Assembly: GCF_001509585.1 (NCBI RefSeq)
Contig: NZ_LNCI01000002.1
Span: 310,001-374,000 of the forward strand
Direction: 5' to 3'
Source of the DNA: Tropicimonas marinistellae
GTDB taxonomy: Bacteria; Pseudomonadota; Alphaproteobacteria; Rhodobacterales; Rhodobacteraceae
Length of the DNA stretch: 64,000 nucleotides
The notes beneath the pieces are model-generated. The model was not told the DNA's origin. It made no database searches and saw nothing but the letters and a program-made list of their open reading frames with translations. Below are positions 26,500-35,757 of this stretch, piece after piece (position 1 is the stretch's first letter; every line of letters starts with the position of its first letter). Made by a program: the position numbers and the translations under genes.

Positions 26500-27849
26500 T
26501 CAGGATGGGTGCTTCAGGACTACGGTCAATTCCGAGTCATCCTTCACATGCAGATCTCGATGGCCGAACGGTGTTCGGATCCCGTGTTCACGGAACCTGT
26601 CCCAGATGGCCACGAGCACGTCGCTGCGAACATTGATGATGCCATTCGTGGGATCGTCAATCCAGAACCGCATCTCCAGATTGACGGTGCTGTCGCTGAA
26701 CCCCATCAAGCGACAGACCGGCGCTGGGTCCGACAGCACACGCGGATTGGATCTCGCCCCGTCCTCTGCGAGTTGCATCGCGAGGCGCACGTCGGACTCG
26801 AAGCAGATGCCGATCGGGGTAAGCAGCCTGAGCCTGTCGTGGTTATACGACCAGTTGACGATCCGTTGCGAAATCAACTCCTCGTTTGGCACCAGCCATT
26901 CCGTTCCGTCCCGAGTGGTGAGGGAAACGTAGCGGGCGTTCAGCGCCGTCACCCAGCCAAAGAGTTGCACGTCCCGGTTGGAAGGGTCGCTTAGTTCGAG
27001 AACATCGCCGGGCTTGATGGAGCGGTCGAACAGCAGCAGCAAGCCGCTGATCAGGTTGGAAATCGACTTCTGCATGCCAAAGCCGATGCCGACACCGAGC
27101 GCGCCGGAGAACAGGGCGAAGGCCGTGAGATCGATGCCTGCACTTGTCAGGGCCACCACGAGGGCCAGGGTGATGAGCCCAAACCGCAGAAGCTTGCCGG
27201 TCAGGACCCGGAGAGATGGCGTGAGCCCCTGTGCATTCTGGACTTGAACCTCCAGCAATCGGGAAACCACGAGCGCTATCCACAGGAGAACCGCGAGTTT
27301 GACCGAGCCGGTCAGCACGTCGAGCACCGACAGGTGAATGCTCCCGAGCCGGATGCCGATCTGGTCGAGCCAGACGATTGTTGCTTCCAGGAGACCGACG
27401 ATGTTCAGCGTCGCGATTGCGAAGATCAGAAAAGCGGTGACCCGCGACCAGAAATCGTTGCGGATCAAGCGCGACAGCAAGCGGATCACGATCCACGCAA
27501 CCAGGAGATTCGCCGAGGTAAGAAGAAGAAGCGTCGGCCAGCCGGCCGTGCTGGCGACGGCGATAGCGGCAAGAACAATGAGAAGAACCAGCGACGGGTA
27601 GACAACGGAAAATCCGCCGAAGGTCAGGCCGCGCCAAACCGGGTGCGATGTCTGCAAACTCGCGGCGCGGCGGCGCATCCACGGCCGCAACACATGGGTG
27701 CCAAGCACGGCGAGGCCGAAGGACGCGAGCACAGCGCCAATCTGCCAGAGCGTGGACCAGACGAGCACCTCCGACAGCACCCAGAATTCCGCGCGCATCC
27801 GCAGGTTCTCCAGGGCGATGACATCGATCAGTCGTTGATAGCTTTCCAT
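26500..27849 (-). CDS. Mechanosensitive ion channel family protein (MscS type)
   Basis: A 449-residue membrane protein. Several transmembrane helices precede the pore helix and MscS beta domain, seen as GALGVGIGFGMQKSISNLIS and LFDRSIKPGDVLEL, then NARYVSLTTRDGTEWLVPNE. It would release small osmolytes on membrane tension. I use the ATG at 27849 (MESYQRLIDV); the frame extends upstream, but that part overlaps the intergenic region with the divergent TAXI gene and looks non-coding. A single-gene unit. Confidence 0.92.
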   Translation of the reverse strand: MESYQRLIDVIALENLRMRAEFWVLSEVLVWSTLWQIGAVLASFGLAVLGTHVLRPWMRRRAASLQTSHPVWRGLTFGGFSVVYPSLVLLIVLAAIAVASTAGWPTLLLLTSANLLVAWIVIRLLSRLIRNDFWSRVTAFLIFAIATLNIVGLLEATIVWLDQIGIRLGSIHLSVLDVLTGSVKLAVLLWIALVVSRLLEVQVQNAQGLTPSLRVLTGKLLRFGLITLALVVALTSAGIDLTAFALFSGALGVGIGFGMQKSISNLISGLLLLFDRSIKPGDVLELSDPSNRDVQLFGWVTALNARYVSLTTRDGTEWLVPNEELISQRIVNWSYNHDRLRLLTPIGICFESDVRLAMQLAEDGARSNPRVLSDPAPVCRLMGFSDSTVNLEMRFWIDDPTNGIINVRSDVLVAIWDRFREHGIRTPFGHRDLHVKDDSELTVVLKHPS

Positions 27850-27997
27850 GTCGTCCCTTATCGGTATTCTCCTTGGGGAGTATCCGTGCCGTGGCCCGCC
27901 GAAATCAATACGGCATCGCCTCCGAGCCCACCGGGTGATCGCGTGTACTTGGGAGCGGTCGGAGGACAACCGCGGGACACGCAGGAGCGGAGGCCAT

Positions 27998-29002
27998 ATG
28001 GGCACGACTTTCGGCGGCAGATTTCGGAGATGGCGCACGACGGCGCTTTGTAGTTTTGCATTGATAGTTTCGTTCGCCAGCCTGCCCGTGCGGGCCGCTG
28101 GCCCTGATCTCAGCCTGATATCGATTGCCACCGGAAATCGCAGCGGTGTCTATTACTTCGCCGGGGGAACAATCTGCGCCCGGATCAACGCCCACCGCTG
28201 GCAGCACGGAATTCGGTGTCTAACCCAGGAGACAGGCGGCTCCATAGACAACCTTCGTGCGCTCCGGACTGGTTCGGCGACGTTCGCGATTGTTCAGTCC
28301 GACTGGCACCACAATGCGGTGCTCGGCGACGAGAGATTCGAGCCCGTGGGGCCGGACCGGTCCTTGCGATCGGTCTTCGCGATCTACGCGGAAGCCTTAA
28401 CCGTGGTGGCTGGACGGGAAAGTGGAATTGTGCGCTTCGCGGACCTGGTCGGCAAGCGGGTCAACATGGGACCGCCCGGCTCCGGCGGACGTGCAACAAT
28501 GGAAGTGGTCATGGATGCCGTTGGTTGGGAGGCAGGGGATTTCCCGGCCCTGTCCAGCCTTGACGCGAGCGACGTCTCGGATGCGCTTTGCGAGGGCGAG
28601 ATCGATGCCGCGATTTTCACAATCGCCCATCCAAACCTCGCAGTGGAGGATCTGCTGACCTCCTGCGGTGCCCAACTCATTCCCGTCGAAGGTCCGGGCA
28701 TCACTGGTCTGGTCGCGGAGCGCCCCTATTATTTCGCCTCCACTATCTCCGGAAGCACATATCCCAACCAGCGGGACTCCGTGCCCGTGCTGGCTCTGGC
28801 GGCCAGCCTCGTCACCACCGCGCGTACATCGCCGACGGAAGTCTATGAACTGGTCAAGGCCGTGTTCGACGATCTTCCGGGATTTCAGGACGCACACCCC
28901 GCTTTCGGCGAGTTTACTGCCGCCCAGATGGTGACCCAGGGCCTGAGCGCTCCACTGCACAGCGGCGCGTTGCGGTATTTCAAAGAGAAAGGCCTGCAAT
29001 AG
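27998..29002 (+). CDS. TAXI-family TRAP transporter binding protein (orphan)
   Basis: A 334-residue TAXI-type solute receptor. After a long basic leader and a signal peptide (cleavage after VRAAG, about residue 38) come the family motifs ISIATGNRSGVYYFAG, TQETGGSIDNL and VNMGPPGSGGRATMEVV. The C-terminus LSAPLHSGALRYFKEKG closely parallels the second TAXI protein at 36648. No permease gene adjoins it. It may serve the fused permease encoded at 37736, about 9 kb away, or another one. ATG 27998 has GGAGCGGAGG upstream. It is divergent from the channel gene and convergent with gabD. Confidence 0.93.
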   Translation: MGTTFGGRFRRWRTTALCSFALIVSFASLPVRAAGPDLSLISIATGNRSGVYYFAGGTICARINAHRWQHGIRCLTQETGGSIDNLRALRTGSATFAIVQSDWHHNAVLGDERFEPVGPDRSLRSVFAIYAEALTVVAGRESGIVRFADLVGKRVNMGPPGSGGRATMEVVMDAVGWEAGDFPALSSLDASDVSDALCEGEIDAAIFTIAHPNLAVEDLLTSCGAQLIPVEGPGITGLVAERPYYFASTISGSTYPNQRDSVPVLALAASLVTTARTSPTEVYELVKAVFDDLPGFQDAHPAFGEFTAAQMVTQGLSAPLHSGALRYFKEKGLQ

Positions 29003-29004
29003 TC

Positions 29005-29027
29005 GGCGCACGGGTAGACCGTGCGCC
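29005..29027. terminator. Stem-loop between convergent genes
   Basis: GGCGCACGG (29005-29013) and CCGTGCGCC (29019-29027) form a perfect 9-bp stem with a 5-base loop, 3 bp after the TAXI stop and 30 bp beyond the gabD stop. It lacks a T-run but its place between convergent genes suggests a shared bidirectional terminator. Confidence 0.65.
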
Positions 29028-29057
29028 GCCAGCGGGCATCGCTGGTGTGGGTCCGGG

Positions 29058-30536
29058 TCAGACCGAAGTGCAGATGTATTTCATCTCCAGGAATTCATCC
29101 ATCCCGTGCCGGCTGCCTTCCCGGCCGAGACCGGATTGCTTGACGCCCCCGAAGGGCGCGACCTCGGTGGAGATCAGCCCGGTGTTGACCCCGACCATGC
29201 CATATTCCAGCGCCTCCGAGACCTTGGTCACCCGCCCGAGATCGCGGGCATAGAAATAGGCGGCAAGGCCGAAGATCGTGTCGTTTGCAAGTTCGATCAC
29301 CTCCTCGACGGTTTCGAAGCGGAAGAGCGGCGCCAGCGGGCCGAACGTCTCCTCCTGTGCGAAGGCCATCTCGCGGGTTGCTCCGGTTACGATGGTGGGC
29401 TGGAAGAAAGTCCCGCCCAGATTGTGGCGGGCGCCCCCGGTTACCACGTTGCCGCCCTTGGCAACTGCGTCGGCAATATGCTCCTCGACCTTCTCCACGG
29501 CGGCTTCGTTGATCAGCGGCCCGAGCTGTGCGCCCTCGGAGAACCCGTCGCCAACTTGCATCTTCTCCACTGCGGCCGCGAGCTTCTTGGCAAAAGCATC
29601 ATAGACGCCGGCCTGCACATAGAGCCGGTTCGCGCAAACGCATGTCTGACCGTTGTTGCGGTATTTCGATATCAGCGCGCCCTCGACCGCCGCATCGAGA
29701 TCGGCGTCGTCGAAGACAATGAAAGGCGCGTTTCCGCCGAGCTCCATCGAGCATTTCATGACTTGGTCAGCGGCCTGTTTCAACAAGATGCGGCCGACCT
29801 CCGTAGAGCCGGTGAAGGTGAGCTTGCGCACCTTCGGATTCTCGCAGAATTCCTTGCCGATATCGGAGGAGCGCGAGGATGGGATCACCGAGAGCACACC
29901 CTTGGGAATGCCTGCCCGTTCGGCCAGCACGCCAAGCGCCAGCGCGGAGAGCGGCGTCTCCGCTGCGGGCCGGGCAACGAAGGCGCAGCCGGCGGCGAGG
30001 GCGGGGCCGACCTTGCGGGTGATCATCGCGTTGGGGAAGTTCCAGGGCGTGATCGAGGCGGCGACGCCGATCGGCTGGGAGATCACGGTGATGCGCTTGT
30101 CGCGCTGGTGCCCGGGGATGGTCTCGCCATAGACCCGCTTGGCCTCCTCGGCGAACCACTCGATGAAGGAGGCACCATAGAGGATCTCGCCCTTCGCCTC
30201 GGCATGTGGCTTGCCCTGTTCGGCGGTCAGGATTGTTCCGAGGTCATCCGCATTCTCCACCATCAGGTCGAACCAGCGCCGCAGCACCGCGGCGCGCTCC
30301 TTGCCGGTCCAGCTCGCCCAATCCTTCTGAGCGGCATAGGCGGCGTCGATGGCACGGGCGGTCTCGGCGCGACCGAGATCGGCAACTTCGGCGATCACGT
30401 CGCCACGGGACGGGTTGGTGACCGCGAAGCTGCGGCCGTCATCTGCGTCGCACCAGTCGCCCGCGAGAAAGGCGCGGGTGGCCAGAAGGCTCGGATCCTT
30501 GAGCAGTTCGGTGATCTTGGTGGGCGAGTCGAGCAT
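29058..30536 (-). CDS. gabD: NAD(P)-dependent succinate-semialdehyde dehydrogenase
   Basis: A 492-residue aldehyde dehydrogenase that oxidises succinate semialdehyde to succinate, linking GABA to the TCA cycle. The general base lies in CSMELGGNAPFIVF and the nucleophile Cys in NNGQTCVCANR, where the paired Cys is typical for GabD. The C-terminal SGLGREGSRHGMDEFLEMKY also fits. I use ATG 30536 (MLDSPTKI) with AAGGGA upstream. It is the last gene of a leftward operon with an aminotransferase, so the operon can transaminate an omega-amino compound and oxidise the semialdehyde. Confidence 0.94.
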   Translation of the reverse strand: MLDSPTKITELLKDPSLLATRAFLAGDWCDADDGRSFAVTNPSRGDVIAEVADLGRAETARAIDAAYAAQKDWASWTGKERAAVLRRWFDLMVENADDLGTILTAEQGKPHAEAKGEILYGASFIEWFAEEAKRVYGETIPGHQRDKRITVISQPIGVAASITPWNFPNAMITRKVGPALAAGCAFVARPAAETPLSALALGVLAERAGIPKGVLSVIPSSRSSDIGKEFCENPKVRKLTFTGSTEVGRILLKQAADQVMKCSMELGGNAPFIVFDDADLDAAVEGALISKYRNNGQTCVCANRLYVQAGVYDAFAKKLAAAVEKMQVGDGFSEGAQLGPLINEAAVEKVEEHIADAVAKGGNVVTGGARHNLGGTFFQPTIVTGATREMAFAQEETFGPLAPLFRFETVEEVIELANDTIFGLAAYFYARDLGRVTKVSEALEYGMVGVNTGLISTEVAPFGGVKQSGLGREGSRHGMDEFLEMKYICTSV

Positions 30537-30610
30537 GGGAGATCCCTTTGGGTTGGGGTGGTCGGAGTGGCCAGCCGCGGCGGGCCAAGATGTCCATGGG
30601 CACATTACCG

Positions 30611-31165
30611 TCAGCCTTCCAGCGGGTTTTCGGCGAGCTCGGCGGCGATGTCGTCGTCGAGCGGGGTGCCAGCGGTGTTCAGGATGAAGCCGAGGGTGGA
30701 ATAGAAACCGACGGTCGCCATCAGGTCGATTACCCCGGTCGTGCCGAAACGGGCCTCTATCGCCGTCGCCGTGGACGTCGAGAGCCGAGCTTTATCAAAA
30801 AGCTCATCGACCGCGGTCGCCAGGAGCGCGTCTTCCGGCTCCATCGTGTTGGGCGCGCGACGTACGGACAGGATCCTTGCATCGGACAGGCCGTATTTCC
30901 GCGCCCGTTGAACGTGCTGCTGCCATTCGTAGTCCGAGCCCAGCCGATGACCCGTGCGCAGGATGACGACCTCCAGCATCTCGCGGCCCAGTGCCGAGCG
31001 GTTGACGATATGTTCGCGCAGCCCGGCCCATGCCCTGAGCAGGTCGGGGTGATGGGCCATCGTCCGGTAGACGTTCAGCCCACCCGCAAAGCCGGTCAGC
31101 AGGTCCGAAACGTCCTGTGGCCAATCGTCGTTCGAGAGCGGGGCGAGGGGGAAGTCTGTCGGCAT
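30611..31165 (-). CDS. Carboxymuconolactone decarboxylase family protein
   Basis: A 184-residue all-helical AhpD/CMD-fold protein. The family core is seen as EMLEVVILRTGHRLGSDYEWQQHV, with Glu and His of the proton relay and no CxxC pair, so it is not a peroxidase-type AhpD. The start ATG 31165 (MPTDFPLAPLS) gives the usual length; the frame is open further upstream. Its role in an aminotransferase operon is unknown; related proteins act as decarboxylases or hydrolases in ring-derived acid catabolism. Confidence 0.85.
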   Translation of the reverse strand: MPTDFPLAPLSNDDWPQDVSDLLTGFAGGLNVYRTMAHHPDLLRAWAGLREHIVNRSALGREMLEVVILRTGHRLGSDYEWQQHVQRARKYGLSDARILSVRRAPNTMEPEDALLATAVDELFDKARLSTSTATAIEARFGTTGVIDLMATVGFYSTLGFILNTAGTPLDDDIAAELAENPLEG

Positions 31166-31220
31166 GGCGGGATGGCTGATCGCTCCTGGAGAATTGTGGG
31201 TCTTGGCGACCGGGGCGGTT

Positions 31221-32831
31221 TCAGTAAGAGAGGTCGAATGGACGGAAACTGTCGGGTTTCGAGCGTTCCCATCTTTGCCGGTAGCCCTGTTCAGCCGGGT
31301 GGGTCTCGGCGTCGTTGAGCAGGAATCCCTCGGGCAGGTATGGGTAGATCTCGTCGCCCGTGACCATGTCACGGTCCCGCTCTCGCATCAGCAGGTGGTT
31401 CGGCAGGAACTGCGTGGGATGGTCGAGCCCGGCGGCCCCGGTCATCTCGGCAATGGCGTGCAACGTGTTGGCGTGGAAGCGAACCACCCTTTCCGACTTG
31501 GTGGGAACATCGAGCGCGCGGGCACGCAGCGGGTCCTGCGTTGCCACGCCGACCGGACAATGGTTGGTGTGGCAGGCCTGGCCCTGGATGCAGCCCACGG
31601 CCATCATGAAGCCACGCGCCGAGTTTGCCCAGTCGGCGCCGAGCGCCATCGCCTTCAGGATCTGGAATGACGTAACGAGCTTGCCCGAGGCTCCAAGCCG
31701 CAGCTTGTTCCTGAGGCCCGCGCCGCGCAGCGTGTTGTGGGCGAATGTCAGCCCCTCGACCAGTGGCATTCCCAGGTGGTCCGCGAATTCGACAGGCGCG
31801 GCGCCGGTGCCGCCCTCCTTGCCGTCGATCACGATATAGTCCGGCACGATGCCGGTTTCGATCATTGCCCGAACCATGCACATGAACTCGCGCCGGTGAC
31901 CGATGCACAGCTTGAAGCCCACCGGCTTGCCATTCGACAATTCGCGTAGCTGGCCGATGAATTCCATCATCTCGATTGGCGTGGAAAACTCCGGATGTGC
32001 CGCCGGCGATATGCAATCGACCCCCATCGGCACGCCGCGCGCCTCGGCGATCTCGGGCGTGATCTTGGCTGCGGGCAACATGCCGCCATGCCCTGGCTTG
32101 GCGCCCTGGCTGAGCTTCAACTCGATCATCTTGACCTGCGGCTTGGCGGCCTGGTCGCGGTATCGCACCGGATCGAAGCGCCCCTCCGAGGTCCGGCAGC
32201 CGTAGTAGCCGGAGCCGATCTCGTAGATCAGGTCTCCACCACCTTCGATGTGATAGCGGCTGATGCCACCCTCGCCGGTGTCCTGCGCAAAGCCGCCCTT
32301 CTTGGCGCCGGTGTTCAGCGCCAGGATGGCGTTGGACGAAAGCGCACCGAAACTCATCGCCGAGATGTTGAAAATCGAAGCGTCATAAGGCTGTTTGCAA
32401 TCCGGCCCGCCGACGGTGACGCGGAAATCCGAGTTTTCTACTTTTGTCGGCACGGCCGAGTGTGTCAGCCATTCAAAGCCGGAGTCATAGACCCGGCGGC
32501 GCGTACCGAAGGGGCGTTTGTCCTCGACACCCTTGGCCCGTTGATAGATCAATGAGCGCTGCTCTCGGGAGAACGGTTCCTCGTCGGCGTCGCTCTCGAT
32601 GAGATACTGACGGATCTCCGGCCGGAAGCCCTCGAAGACGAACCGCAAATGCCCCATTAACGGATAGTTGCGCAGGATCGCATGGCGCGTTTGCAAGACG
32701 TCATGCGTGCCGAGCGCCGCCAGCGCACCGAAGAACAGGAGCGGCAAGGCAAACCAGAGGCTAAAGGCCAATCCCACCAGCGATGCGAGCGCGAGTAGAA
32801 CCGCGATGGCATATGGCCCGAACCGCTGCAT
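31221..32831 (-). CDS. FMN-binding glutamate synthase family protein (membrane-anchored)
   Basis: A 536-residue protein with two hydrophobic segments at the N-terminus (about 5-45) followed by the FMN-binding TIM barrel of glutamate synthase. Motifs include ISAMSFGALSSNAI, AKPGHGGMLPAAKI and the 3Fe-4S Cys set in CIQGQACHTNHCPVGVATQDP. The glutaminase domain of true GltB is absent, so it must use another amino donor or another substrate, as in GlxD/MgsC-like enzymes. Its start overlaps the aminotransferase stop by one base (TGATG), showing tight coupling. It may recycle glutamate nitrogen or oxidise a methylated amine derivative. Confidence 0.88.
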   Translation of the reverse strand: MQRFGPYAIAVLLALASLVGLAFSLWFALPLLFFGALAALGTHDVLQTRHAILRNYPLMGHLRFVFEGFRPEIRQYLIESDADEEPFSREQRSLIYQRAKGVEDKRPFGTRRRVYDSGFEWLTHSAVPTKVENSDFRVTVGGPDCKQPYDASIFNISAMSFGALSSNAILALNTGAKKGGFAQDTGEGGISRYHIEGGGDLIYEIGSGYYGCRTSEGRFDPVRYRDQAAKPQVKMIELKLSQGAKPGHGGMLPAAKITPEIAEARGVPMGVDCISPAAHPEFSTPIEMMEFIGQLRELSNGKPVGFKLCIGHRREFMCMVRAMIETGIVPDYIVIDGKEGGTGAAPVEFADHLGMPLVEGLTFAHNTLRGAGLRNKLRLGASGKLVTSFQILKAMALGADWANSARGFMMAVGCIQGQACHTNHCPVGVATQDPLRARALDVPTKSERVVRFHANTLHAIAEMTGAAGLDHPTQFLPNHLLMRERDRDMVTGDEIYPYLPEGFLLNDAETHPAEQGYRQRWERSKPDSFRPFDLSY

Positions 32832-34159
32832 CACGCGGCCCGGGTGGCTGCCTCGATCGCCGGCTCGAGCTTGTCGACCAGTTCGTCGAGTTGGGTGTCC
32901 TCGATGATGAAGGGTGGCGCCAGCAGCACGTGGTCGCCCTGACGTCCATCGATTGTCCCGGACATCGGGTAGCAAATGAGTCCAGCCTCGAAGGCCGCCT
33001 TCTTGATCTTGCCGGCCACGCCCTTTTTCGGGTCGAAGGGCTGCTTGGTCTCCCGGTCCTGCACCAGTTCGATGCCACGGAAGAGTCCGCGGCCGCGCAG
33101 ATCTCCGACATGCGGATGCTGGCCGAAGCGCTCGGCGAGGCGCTCGGCGAGCTTGTCGCCCTGTGCCGTGATCCGCGGCAGCAACTCCCGCCCGAGGATC
33201 GCGCCGATCACCGCGCGCCCGGCAGCGGCAGCTGTCGGGTGGCCCATATAGGTGTGGCCGTGCTGGAAGAAGCCGGAGCCGTTCTCCAGTGCGTCATAGA
33301 TCTCCGCGGTGCAGAGCATGGCGCCAATCGGCTGGTAGCCCGCGCCGAGCCCCTTGGCGATACAGGCGATGTCCGGCGAAACTCCGTCCTGCTCACAGGC
33401 GAAGAGCGTGCCGGTGCGGCCCATGCCGCACATCACCTCGTCGAGGATCAGCAGGATGCCGTACTGGTCGCAGATCTCGCGGATGCGCTTGAAATAGCCG
33501 GGGGCAGGGGTGAGCGCCCCCGCGGTGGCGCCGACAACCGGCTCGGCCATGAACCCCATGACGTTTTCCGGTCCGAGGCGTAGGATCTCCGCCTCCAGCG
33601 CGTCGGCGGCGCGACGGCCATAGTCCTCGAGGCTTTCGCCATCGAGGCGCAGCCGGTATTCATAGCACGGGTCGATATGGCTCATGTCCAGGAGCAGCGG
33701 TCCGAACTGCGCACGGCGCCACTCGTTGCCGCCTGCGCTCAGGGCACCGATCGTGTTGCCGTGATAGCTCTGCTTGCGGGCGATCAGTTTGCCGCGCTGC
33801 GGCTCACCCATTTCGACCCAGTATTGCCGGGCGAGTTTGATCGCCGCCTCGGTCGCTTCCGAGCCGCCCGACACGAGATAGACGCGGTCGAGCCCGGAGG
33901 GCGCATTGGCGACCAGCAGGTCGGCGAGTTCCTCGGCGGGCTGGGAGGTGAAGAACCCGGTATGCGCGAAAGCCAGCGCGTCGAGCTGTTCCTTGATCGC
34001 GCCGATGATCTCGGGATCTCCGTGGCCAAGGCAAGAGACGGCCGCGCCGCCAGAGGCGTCCAGGTATCGCTTGCCCGACGAGTCGATAAGGTAACACCCC
34101 TCGCCGCCAACGGCGAGCGGCGGCAACTGGCGCGTGTGGCGGGGAAAAATATGTGACAA
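32831..34159 (-). CDS. Class III (omega) aminotransferase
   Basis: A 442-residue PLP enzyme of the aspartate aminotransferase fold, class III. Seen are YLVSGGSEATEAAIKLARQY, the cofactor Asp in LILDEVMCGMGRTG and the Schiff-base Lys in CIAKGLGAGYQPIGA. Class III enzymes transaminate omega-amino acids, diamines or beta-alanine. It heads the leftward operon ending in gabD. The gabT gene lies upstream behind its own terminator, so this enzyme probably has a different amine substrate from GabT, such as putrescine or another diamine or amino acid from the neighbouring decarboxylase operon. Confidence 0.92.
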   Translation of the reverse strand: MSHIFPRHTRQLPPLAVGGEGCYLIDSSGKRYLDASGGAAVSCLGHGDPEIIGAIKEQLDALAFAHTGFFTSQPAEELADLLVANAPSGLDRVYLVSGGSEATEAAIKLARQYWVEMGEPQRGKLIARKQSYHGNTIGALSAGGNEWRRAQFGPLLLDMSHIDPCYEYRLRLDGESLEDYGRRAADALEAEILRLGPENVMGFMAEPVVGATAGALTPAPGYFKRIREICDQYGILLILDEVMCGMGRTGTLFACEQDGVSPDIACIAKGLGAGYQPIGAMLCTAEIYDALENGSGFFQHGHTYMGHPTAAAAGRAVIGAILGRELLPRITAQGDKLAERLAERFGQHPHVGDLRGRGLFRGIELVQDRETKQPFDPKKGVAGKIKKAAFEAGLICYPMSGTIDGRQGDHVLLAPPFIIEDTQLDELVDKLEPAIEAATRAA

Positions 34160-34227
34160 CGGGCACCCTCCTCAGTGTAGCCGGCGCGATGACACGCCGT
34201 TTCTGAATACCACTCACGAGGCTTTCT

Positions 34228-34260
34228 ACAAAACCCGGCGCGGAGCTTCTCCACGCCGGG
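34228..34260 (-). terminator. Rho-independent terminator of gabT
   Basis: On the minus strand CCCGGCG-T-GGAG pairs with CTCC-G-CGCCGGG (one internal mismatch, 3-base loop; stem 34234-34260) and is followed by TTTTG. This is the best intrinsic terminator in the window. It separates gabT from the downstream aminotransferase operon. Confidence 0.85.
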
Positions 34261-34274
34261 TCGACGACGGAGTC

Positions 34275-35693
34275 CTACTCGGCCGCGTGGCTGATCTCTC
34301 CGGCGATGGCATCGGCCAGTGCGGCTTCGAAGATTGTCATGCCTTCCTCGATGATCGCGTCCGAAGCCGTCAGCGGCACCATGATCCGCACCGCATTGCC
34401 GTCCATCCCGCAGGAAAGCAGGATCAGGCCCCGGTCGAGGGCACGCGAGATCACGGACTTGGTGAAGGCCGCATCGGGCGTGGCGGTCTCGAAATCCGTC
34501 ACGAACTCCACCGCGAGCATCGCTCCGATCCCGCGGATATCCCACATACGGTAAGGGGCCACGCGGGCACCGATCTCGGAGAAACGGGCGCGCAGGGACT
34601 CGCCGAGAGCGGTGGACCGCGCCAGGAGGCCCTCCGTCTCGATGGCTTCGATTGCAGCAAGCGCGGCGGCACAGGCCACCGGGTTGCCGCCATAGGTGCC
34701 GCCGAGTCCACCCGGCTCAAGTGCGTCCATGACCTCGGCCCGGCCAATGACGCCGGCAATCGGATAGCCGCCGGCCAGGCTCTTGGCCACGGTAATGAGA
34801 TCCGGCGCGACACCGGAATGCTCGATCGCGAACCAGGTGCCGGTACGGCCGAATCCGGCCTGGATCTCGTCGGAGATCAGCAGAATGCCGTGGCGGTCGC
34901 AGATGGCCCGCAGCGCCTGCCAGAGCTCAACCGGCACCGGATGGTAGCCGCCTTCGCCGAGAACCGGCTCAAGGATGATTGCGGCAACCCGGTCGGGCTG
35001 TGCGTCGGTCTTGAAGAGCATCTCCAGGGCTCGGATCGAGTCCTCGACAGTGACCTGCTCCCGCGTGCTCGGGAAAGGAACACGATAGATATCGGCGGGG
35101 AAGGGGCCGACATCCTTCTTGTATGGGTTCACCTTGCCGGTCAGGCCGAGCGTGAGAAGCGTCCGGCCATGGTAGCCAGCCGAGAAGGCGATGATTCCGG
35201 GCCGCCCGGTGGCAGCGCGGGCGATCTTCACTGCGTTTTCAACCGCCTCCGCGCCGGTCGTTACCAGCAGGGACTTCTTGGCGAAGTCGCCCGGGGCCAA
35301 GGCATTCAGCTTCTCGGAAAGCGCAACATAGGGCTCATACGGAACGACCTGGAAGGAGGTGTGCGTAAACCGGTCCTCCTGCGCCTTGGCCGCATCGACG
35401 ATCTTGGGATGCCGGTGACCGGTGTTCAACACCGCGATGCCGCCGGCAAAGTCGATATATCGCTTGCCCTCGACATCCCAGAGTTCGGCATTTTCGGCCC
35501 TGTCGGCAAAGACTGGGGCGGCCGAGGCGACGCCGCGGGCAACCGCCGCGTCGCGGCGTTTCAAGAGATCGGCGTTGGTGCGTTTATCGGCGGAAACGGC
35601 GGCCGCCTGTTTCGACGCGTTCTTGCGGCCCGTTGCCGGACGGGCGGTCCGAGCCTTGGCGCGGGTCTTCCCGGATTGCTTGGAGGCAGTCAT
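34275..35693 (-). CDS. gabT: 4-aminobutyrate-2-oxoglutarate transaminase
   Basis: A 472-residue class III aminotransferase converting GABA to succinate semialdehyde. Motifs are TTGAEAVENAVKIARAAT, SAGYHGRTLLTLGLTGK, the cofactor Asp in LISDEIQAGFGRTG and the Lys in TVAKSLAGGYPIAG. The first 40 residues are an unusual Lys/Ala/Arg-rich tail (KARTARPATGRKNASKQ) absent from typical GabT of about 425 residues. A promoter and a divergent XRE-cupin regulator lie upstream. Together with gabD it gives the GABA shunt. Confidence 0.94.
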   Translation of the reverse strand: MTASKQSGKTRAKARTARPATGRKNASKQAAAVSADKRTNADLLKRRDAAVARGVASAAPVFADRAENAELWDVEGKRYIDFAGGIAVLNTGHRHPKIVDAAKAQEDRFTHTSFQVVPYEPYVALSEKLNALAPGDFAKKSLLVTTGAEAVENAVKIARAATGRPGIIAFSAGYHGRTLLTLGLTGKVNPYKKDVGPFPADIYRVPFPSTREQVTVEDSIRALEMLFKTDAQPDRVAAIILEPVLGEGGYHPVPVELWQALRAICDRHGILLISDEIQAGFGRTGTWFAIEHSGVAPDLITVAKSLAGGYPIAGVIGRAEVMDALEPGGLGGTYGGNPVACAAALAAIEAIETEGLLARSTALGESLRARFSEIGARVAPYRMWDIRGIGAMLAVEFVTDFETATPDAAFTKSVISRALDRGLILLSCGMDGNAVRIMVPLTASDAIIEEGMTIFEAALADAIAGEISHAAE

Positions 35694-35727
35694 GCTCGTG
35701 CTTCCTTCTCTTGCAGGACGATCAGTA

Positions 35728-35757
35728 TTTTTAAGTCGGGGTTAATATTATTGTCAA
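35728..35757 (-). promoter_or_regulatory. Predicted sigma-70 promoter of gabT
   Basis: On the minus strand TTGACA (complement of 35752-35757) and TAAAAA (complement of 35728-35733) are spaced by 18 bp, in an AT-rich block of an otherwise GC-rich region. A weak dyad, TCGG...CCGA across about 27 bp, overlaps it and could be the site of the divergent regulator. The promoter is inferred from the consensus only. Confidence 0.5.
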
